Assembly: GCA_017545095.1 (NCBI GenBank)
Contig: JAFYCU010000050.1
Location: forward strand, 1-10,927
Direction: 5' to 3'
Source of the DNA: Muribaculaceae bacterium
GTDB lineage: Bacteria; Bacteroidota; Bacteroidia; Bacteroidales; Muribaculaceae
DNA: 10,927 nt
The position numbers and the translations under genes are program-made. The notes under the pieces are model-generated. The model was not told where the DNA came from and did no database searches. It worked only from the letters and a program-made list of their open reading frames with translations. Within the stretch, counting starts at the first letter, position 1, and each line of letters starts with the position of its first letter. Below are positions 6,817 to 10,927 of the stretch, one piece after another.

Positions 6817-9603
6817 ATGATGAGAAAAAACATGACCCTTTTGCTCCTGCTGTTATTGGCGGGTGCGTTGCGTATTGGTGCGGCTGACTTTAGTGTCAAC
6901 GGGTTGAACTACAGTGTATTATCGGGTAATTCGGTGGCCATCATGCCCCTTGACGAGGGATCGTACAGCGGCCTGACCGCGGCCAACTTCACCGACTCGG
7001 TGACCTGGGAGGGCAAGACCTATGCTGTGGTGGGCATCTACGAGCAAGCGTTCAACAAAGCCTCGTTCAGCGGCCGCATTACGTTGCCCAAGCCGCTCAC
7101 CACAATCAGCCAGTTTGCCTTTTACGCCGCCACCGGCGATGGTATCACATTGGGCGAGAATGTGCAATACGTCAGTGCCAACGCCTTTGCAGGCAACAAG
7201 TTCACATCGGGCATCTTTGTCGATGAAGCCAACGCAACGTTCTGCAACCTCACCAACAGCGACGGCAGCAACTGCAACGGCCTGCTGGCCAGCAAGGATA
7301 AAAAGACTCTGCTCAACTACCCGGGTGGCAAAACAGCCACGAGTCTTGCCATTCCCAGCTTCGTCACCCAGGTGGGCGACTTCTGCTTCTACCGCAACGA
7401 GGGACTGGCCTCCATCACCATCCCCAACACGGTGACGCGCATTGGCATGGCAGCCTTTCTGGAATGCCTCGACTATTCCTCCATCACCATCCCCGCCTCG
7501 GTCACCGAGCTGGGTGAGTCGGCCTTCCAGGGCTGTGTGAACGCCACACGCCTCACCTTCAACACCCGCAACCTGGAGGTCATCCCCGCCAAAGCGTTTT
7601 TCTGCTGCGTGTCGTTGAAGAGCATCACGCTCCCCGAGGGGGTGAAGACGTTGGGCGAGAGTGCCTTTGCCAGCTGTGAGCAGCTCACTTCCTTCAACCT
7701 GTCGAGCACAGTCGAGACGGTGGAGGCCAGCTGCTTCATGGGCGACCCCATCAGGAGCATCGACCTCAAGAATGTGAAGACGCTCGCCTTTATGAGCTTC
7801 GGCCGCTGCGAGAGCCTCACCACCATCACCGGCGGCAGCCAGCTGGAGTTTATCGACAATGCCGCCTTTGTGCGCTGCGATGCGCTCACCACCCTTAATT
7901 TCCCCGAGGGTGTGAAGACGTTGTTTGGCAACACCTTCTTCCGTTGCGCCAGCCTGCGCAACCTCACGCTGCCCGCCTCGCTGCAATGCATCGGGGTGAA
8001 CCCGGTCACGGGCTGCGAGCTGCTCTCCAACCTGCAGGTGGCCGCCGGGGCGCAGCACTTCAAGGTGATTGACGGTGCCCTCTATGCCACCACTGGTGCC
8101 ACCGTGGTGGGCGAGAGTGTCACCGATGGCGACCACGACCAGCCCACCGTGCTGGTGAGCGTGCCTTCGGCCATCAGTCGCCGCGCACTCAACGTGCCCG
8201 AGGGCGTGACCACACTCGGTGCGCAGTCGATTCGCGAGGTGGAGCTCACGCGCGTCACACTCCCCTCCACGCTCACCACCATACGCCAATTTGCCTTTGG
8301 CGATGTCTACAACCTGAGCAAGCTCACCTGCATGGCGATGACCCCGCCAGCCGGCGGGGATGTTGAAAATGGTGACTACATCTTTACCGACGAGGTGTTT
8401 GCCAACGCCACCCTGCTGGTGCCCGCCGCCGCACTCGAGGCCTACCGCAACCACAGCATCTGGGGACGCTTCTCCACCATCAACGACATCGAGAGCGAGG
8501 TGGTGCCGGTGGATTCCACCACACGATTCCCCTATCTGGTCGAGAACGACTATACGTTGTACTTCCGCGTTATTGGCGACAACGAGGTGGAGTACATCGC
8601 CCCGAGCGACTATGACCCCGACCTGGGTCCGTATGCCGGCACGTTCCGCTGGGACACCCCCGAGACGGTGGAGTACAACGACAAGACCTACCGTGTGACC
8701 ACCGTGGGCGAGGGCGCGTTCCGCAACGCCACCTTGCGGGGCGAGAACCAGTACACCAACCTCATCTGGCTCAACGGCGTGAGCACCGTCAAGGACGAGG
8801 CATTCAGCGGCTGGCAAATCAACTGGCTCGGACTCAACGCCATCACCAACCTGGCTCCGAGCGCCCTGCGTGGCAACAAAATCAACCGATTCTCGGTGTT
8901 TGGCGGCGACTACGGCCACTCGCCCGACAACGACCACGGCAACTATAACGGCAACCAGATGTCGGGTGACATCTACAAGACCGTTGATGGCAAGAAAGTG
9001 CTGTGGGCATGGGGCGGCGACCGGCGCACCAATGCCTGGCTCAACGGCAACATGGGTGTGACCACCGGCTGGACGTTTAACTACGACGAGATTGGCGACT
9101 ATGCGCTGGCCGACAACACCAACCTGCAGACGGTGACCATCGTGGGAGCCACGCGCATTGGCGAGCAAGCCCTGGCCGGCATGACCGCCCTCACCACGCT
9201 CACCCTGCCCGCCACACTCTCCCAGGTGGGCACCGATGCCTTCAAGGGCAGTGATGCTATCGCCACCATCACCTGCAACGCCACCGTGCCGCCTACCGGA
9301 GCCGTGTTCGACGACGCCGTCTACGACCGCATCCGCCAGAGCGGTGACATCAACGTGCCTGCCAGTGCGCTTGACGCCTACCAGGCCGACCGCAACTGGC
9401 GACGGTTCTGGTTCGAAGACCAGCCCGTCGTGAGCGGTGACCTCAACGATGATGGCATTGTGGATGTGATGGACATGAATCTGGCCATCAATGCCATCCT
9501 CAACGGCAGCACCGACAACTTGACCGGGGATGCCGACCTCAACGGCGATGGAAGCATCGATATCGAGGACGTGAACGCCATCATCAACATCATCCTCAAT
9601 TGA
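6817..9603 (+). CDS. Large BspA-like LRR surface protein with C-terminal dockerin
   Basis: The 928-residue product begins with a signal peptide (leucine-rich core, MTLLLLLLLAGAL; cleavage near residues 22-23). ATG 6817 is chosen because it is the first of a tandem pair with 6820; 6832 is a further in-frame ATG. Residues about 25-560 are a long run of BspA-type leucine-rich repeats (LRR_5), for example LASITIPNTVTRIGMAAF and KSITLPEGVKTLGESAF. A second LRR unit (571-865) starts FPYLVENDYTLYF, has a DNDHGNYNGN insertion, and closes with VFDDAVYDRIRQSGDINVP and NWRRFW. It is paralogous to most of the downstream protein. Residues 874-928 are a type I dockerin with calcium loops DLNDDGIVDVMD and DLNGDGSIDIED. 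LRR_5 proteins of this type are known as adhesins to host proteins or other bacteria; that role is inferred here. Cysteines recur in the first LRR block. The gene may share its transcript with the next gene, since no terminator is visible in the 101-bp gap. Confidence 0.95.
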   Translation: MMRKNMTLLLLLLLAGALRIGAADFSVNGLNYSVLSGNSVAIMPLDEGSYSGLTAANFTDSVTWEGKTYAVVGIYEQAFNKASFSGRITLPKPLTTISQFAFYAATGDGITLGENVQYVSANAFAGNKFTSGIFVDEANATFCNLTNSDGSNCNGLLASKDKKTLLNYPGGKTATSLAIPSFVTQVGDFCFYRNEGLASITIPNTVTRIGMAAFLECLDYSSITIPASVTELGESAFQGCVNATRLTFNTRNLEVIPAKAFFCCVSLKSITLPEGVKTLGESAFASCEQLTSFNLSSTVETVEASCFMGDPIRSIDLKNVKTLAFMSFGRCESLTTITGGSQLEFIDNAAFVRCDALTTLNFPEGVKTLFGNTFFRCASLRNLTLPASLQCIGVNPVTGCELLSNLQVAAGAQHFKVIDGALYATTGATVVGESVTDGDHDQPTVLVSVPSAISRRALNVPEGVTTLGAQSIREVELTRVTLPSTLTTIRQFAFGDVYNLSKLTCMAMTPPAGGDVENGDYIFTDEVFANATLLVPAAALEAYRNHSIWGRFSTINDIESEVVPVDSTTRFPYLVENDYTLYFRVIGDNEVEYIAPSDYDPDLGPYAGTFRWDTPETVEYNDKTYRVTTVGEGAFRNATLRGENQYTNLIWLNGVSTVKDEAFSGWQINWLGLNAITNLAPSALRGNKINRFSVFGGDYGHSPDNDHGNYNGNQMSGDIYKTVDGKKVLWAWGGDRRTNAWLNGNMGVTTGWTFNYDEIGDYALADNTNLQTVTIVGATRIGEQALAGMTALTTLTLPATLSQVGTDAFKGSDAIATITCNATVPPTGAVFDDAVYDRIRQSGDINVPASALDAYQADRNWRRFWFEDQPVVSGDLNDDGIVDVMDMNLAINAILNGSTDNLTGDADLNGDGSIDIEDVNAIINIILN

Positions 9604-9704
9604 GATGCCTGATGCGCAAGCCTTAGACCACTTAACGCGCGTCGGCCCACTGCGAAAAAACAGACAAATACTTACCCTCAATTATTAACTAAATTTATTG
9701 TATT

Positions 9705-10927
9705 ATGAAGAAATTACTAACAACGCTCATGCTGCTTGCCGTCACCGCTGGTGTGGCGCAGGCGGCTGGTGAGTTCGCCTATGCGGTGGAGAACGACTAC
9801 ACGTTCTATTTCCGCCCCATCAGCGCGACCGAGGTGGCCATCATCCACCCCAGCGAGTATGACGCCAACCTGGGGCCGTATGTCGGTTCCTTTGACTGGG
9901 ACATGCCCGAGACTGTCACCCACGATGGCGTGACCTACACAATCACCACCGTGGCCGAGGGTGCGTTCCGCAACGCCACCGTCAGGGGATCGAACCAGTA
10001 CACCAACATGTTCTGGTTTCCCGGCAGCATCACCACCTACGAGGCCGATGCATTCGACAACTGGACCTGCAACATCGTTGGCTTGTATGGCACGACCCTC
10101 GACCCCAAGACATTCCGCAACAACAAAATCAACCGTTTCCGTTGCTTTGTTACGGGTTATACCCAGTCCGTAGACAACGATCATGGCAGCTATAACGGCA
10201 ACGACATGGGCGGAGATGTCTACAAGAATGAAGACGGCCGCAAAATCCTCGTTGGCTGGGGTGGCGACCACCGTGTCAACTCATGGGTAAAGCACATCAC
10301 TGGTTCTGCCGCCAACCGCAACATCACCACCCAGTGGACGTTCAACTACGACGAGATTGGTGACTATGCTCTCTATGGCAACAGCAACCTGACCACCGTC
10401 ACCATCCATGATGCCACGCGCATCGGTGTGGAGGCCATGAAGAACATGACCGCCCTCACCACGCTCACCCTGCCGGCCACGCTCACCGCGATTGACACCG
10501 ATGCCTTTGCCGGTGCCACCGCCATCAGCACCGTCACCTGCAACGCCACCACGCCCCCCACGGGTGCTGTGTTTGACGAGGCTGTGTATGAGCGCATACG
10601 CGAGAGCGGCAACATCAACGTGCCCGAGGAGGCACTCGCCGCCTATCAGGCCGACCCGAACTGGGGACTGTTCTGGGCTGCCGCAGCACCGGCCGAGACC
10701 CGTGTCAACATCGTCGAGGCCGAGCATGGCGAGGTCACGGCCGACAACCTGAATCCCGCCGACGGCGCCACGGTGACGCTGACCGTGACCCCGGAGGAGG
10801 GCTACAAGCTGAAGACCATCAGTGTCGAGGCTGTCGTCAATCCCGAGAACGCCCAGGCTCCGCGCCGCATTGAGGGTCCTGGCGTTGGCGTGCCCGTGAC
10901 CTTGACCACTGTTGCCGAAGGCCAGAC
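9705..10927 (+). CDS. BspA-like LRR protein with InlB-like repeat, 3' end outside the window
   Basis: The frame starts at ATG 9705 and stays open to the right edge (407 codons seen). The signal peptide is MKKLLTTLMLLAVTAGVAQA, with likely cleavage after A20 or A21. Residues 24-324 align almost end to end with residues 571-865 of the upstream protein, more than half identical by eye: FAYAVENDYTFYF, EGAFRNAT, DNDHGSYNGN, WTFNYDEIGDYAL, TALTTLTLPATL, and VFDEAVYERIRESGNINVP. It is therefore a shorter paralogue without the long N-terminal LRR block. From about residue 328 it changes to an InlB-type repeat (VNIVEAEHGEVTADN, GATVTLTVTPEEGYKLKTI) instead of a dockerin, and contains APRR like the first and third genes. 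By analogy it may end in the T9SS-like tail, but that part is not in the window. I see no promoter of its own, so read-through from the upstream gene is likely. Confidence 0.92.
   Translation, partial: MKKLLTTLMLLAVTAGVAQAAGEFAYAVENDYTFYFRPISATEVAIIHPSEYDANLGPYVGSFDWDMPETVTHDGVTYTITTVAEGAFRNATVRGSNQYTNMFWFPGSITTYEADAFDNWTCNIVGLYGTTLDPKTFRNNKINRFRCFVTGYTQSVDNDHGSYNGNDMGGDVYKNEDGRKILVGWGGDHRVNSWVKHITGSAANRNITTQWTFNYDEIGDYALYGNSNLTTVTIHDATRIGVEAMKNMTALTTLTLPATLTAIDTDAFAGATAISTVTCNATTPPTGAVFDEAVYERIRESGNINVPEEALAAYQADPNWGLFWAAAAPAETRVNIVEAEHGEVTADNLNPADGATVTLTVTPEEGYKLKTISVEAVVNPENAQAPRRIEGPGVGVPVTLTTVAEGQ

Noticed and set aside
6919..9681. Very long minus-strand open frame (920 codons) over the large LRR gene; similar ones at 1915-3804 and 4705-6243
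   Set aside because: Each is phase-aligned with the sense codons, so it is open simply because the genes hardly use TTA, CTA and TCA. None has a signal peptide, recognisable domain or promoter, while the sense frames have all of these.
9604..9704. Separate promoter or terminator between the last two genes
   Set aside because: The 101-bp gap has neither a TAnnTTTG element nor a convincing hairpin with T run; co-transcription is the simpler reading.

Overview
The window looks like a piece of a Bacteroidales chromosome, of the Prevotella or Muribaculaceae kind. The evidence is the gene content (BspA-type leucine-rich repeat proteins, SusE/SusF-like domains, short type IX-like C-terminal tails, C-terminal dockerin repeats), promoters of the form TAnnTTTG preceded about 20 bp upstream by TTG or TTTG, and AT-rich leaders without Shine-Dalgarno sequences. 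All five genes lie on the + strand. Each one whose start is visible has a Sec-type signal peptide, so this is a cluster of exported, probably surface or secreted, modular proteins. Coding bodies are GC-rich, while the first codons and the gaps are AT-rich.

Layout: (1) 2-1339, the 3' part of a SusE/F-like plus InlB-like repeat protein with a T9SS-like tail. (2) 1340-1899, a gap holding a small CTAG 9-bp array, a strong terminator, a 148-bp palindromic REP/MITE-like element and a promoter. (3) 1900-3690, a BspA-like LRR protein with two SusE/F-like domains and a C-terminal dockerin. (4) 3691-3960, a 14-unit CTAG 9-bp array, a terminator hairpin and a promoter. (5) 3961-6174, a secreted glycerophosphodiester phosphodiesterase-like enzyme fused to a propeller-like region, an InlB-like repeat and the same T9SS-like tail as gene 1. 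(6) 6175-6816, a 642-bp gap with a GC-rich hairpin, a nested long inverted repeat, another hairpin and a promoter. (7) 6817-9603, a 928-residue BspA-like LRR protein with dockerin. (8) 9705 to the window end, a shorter paralogue of the C-terminal half of gene 7, ending in an InlB-like repeat and truncated by the window.

The main theme is module exchange. Near-identical body modules recur on different C-termini (T9SS-like tail or dockerin), as if a cluster of paralogues had been built by duplication and swapping of parts. Only the phosphodiesterase-like protein has a recognisable enzymatic domain. The rest look like binding or adhesion proteins, with glycan binding suggested by the SusE/F-like domains. 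The most unusual non-coding signal is the array of six-base palindromes (TCTAGA or ACTAGT) repeated at an exact 9-bp period between stop codon and terminator after two neighbouring genes.
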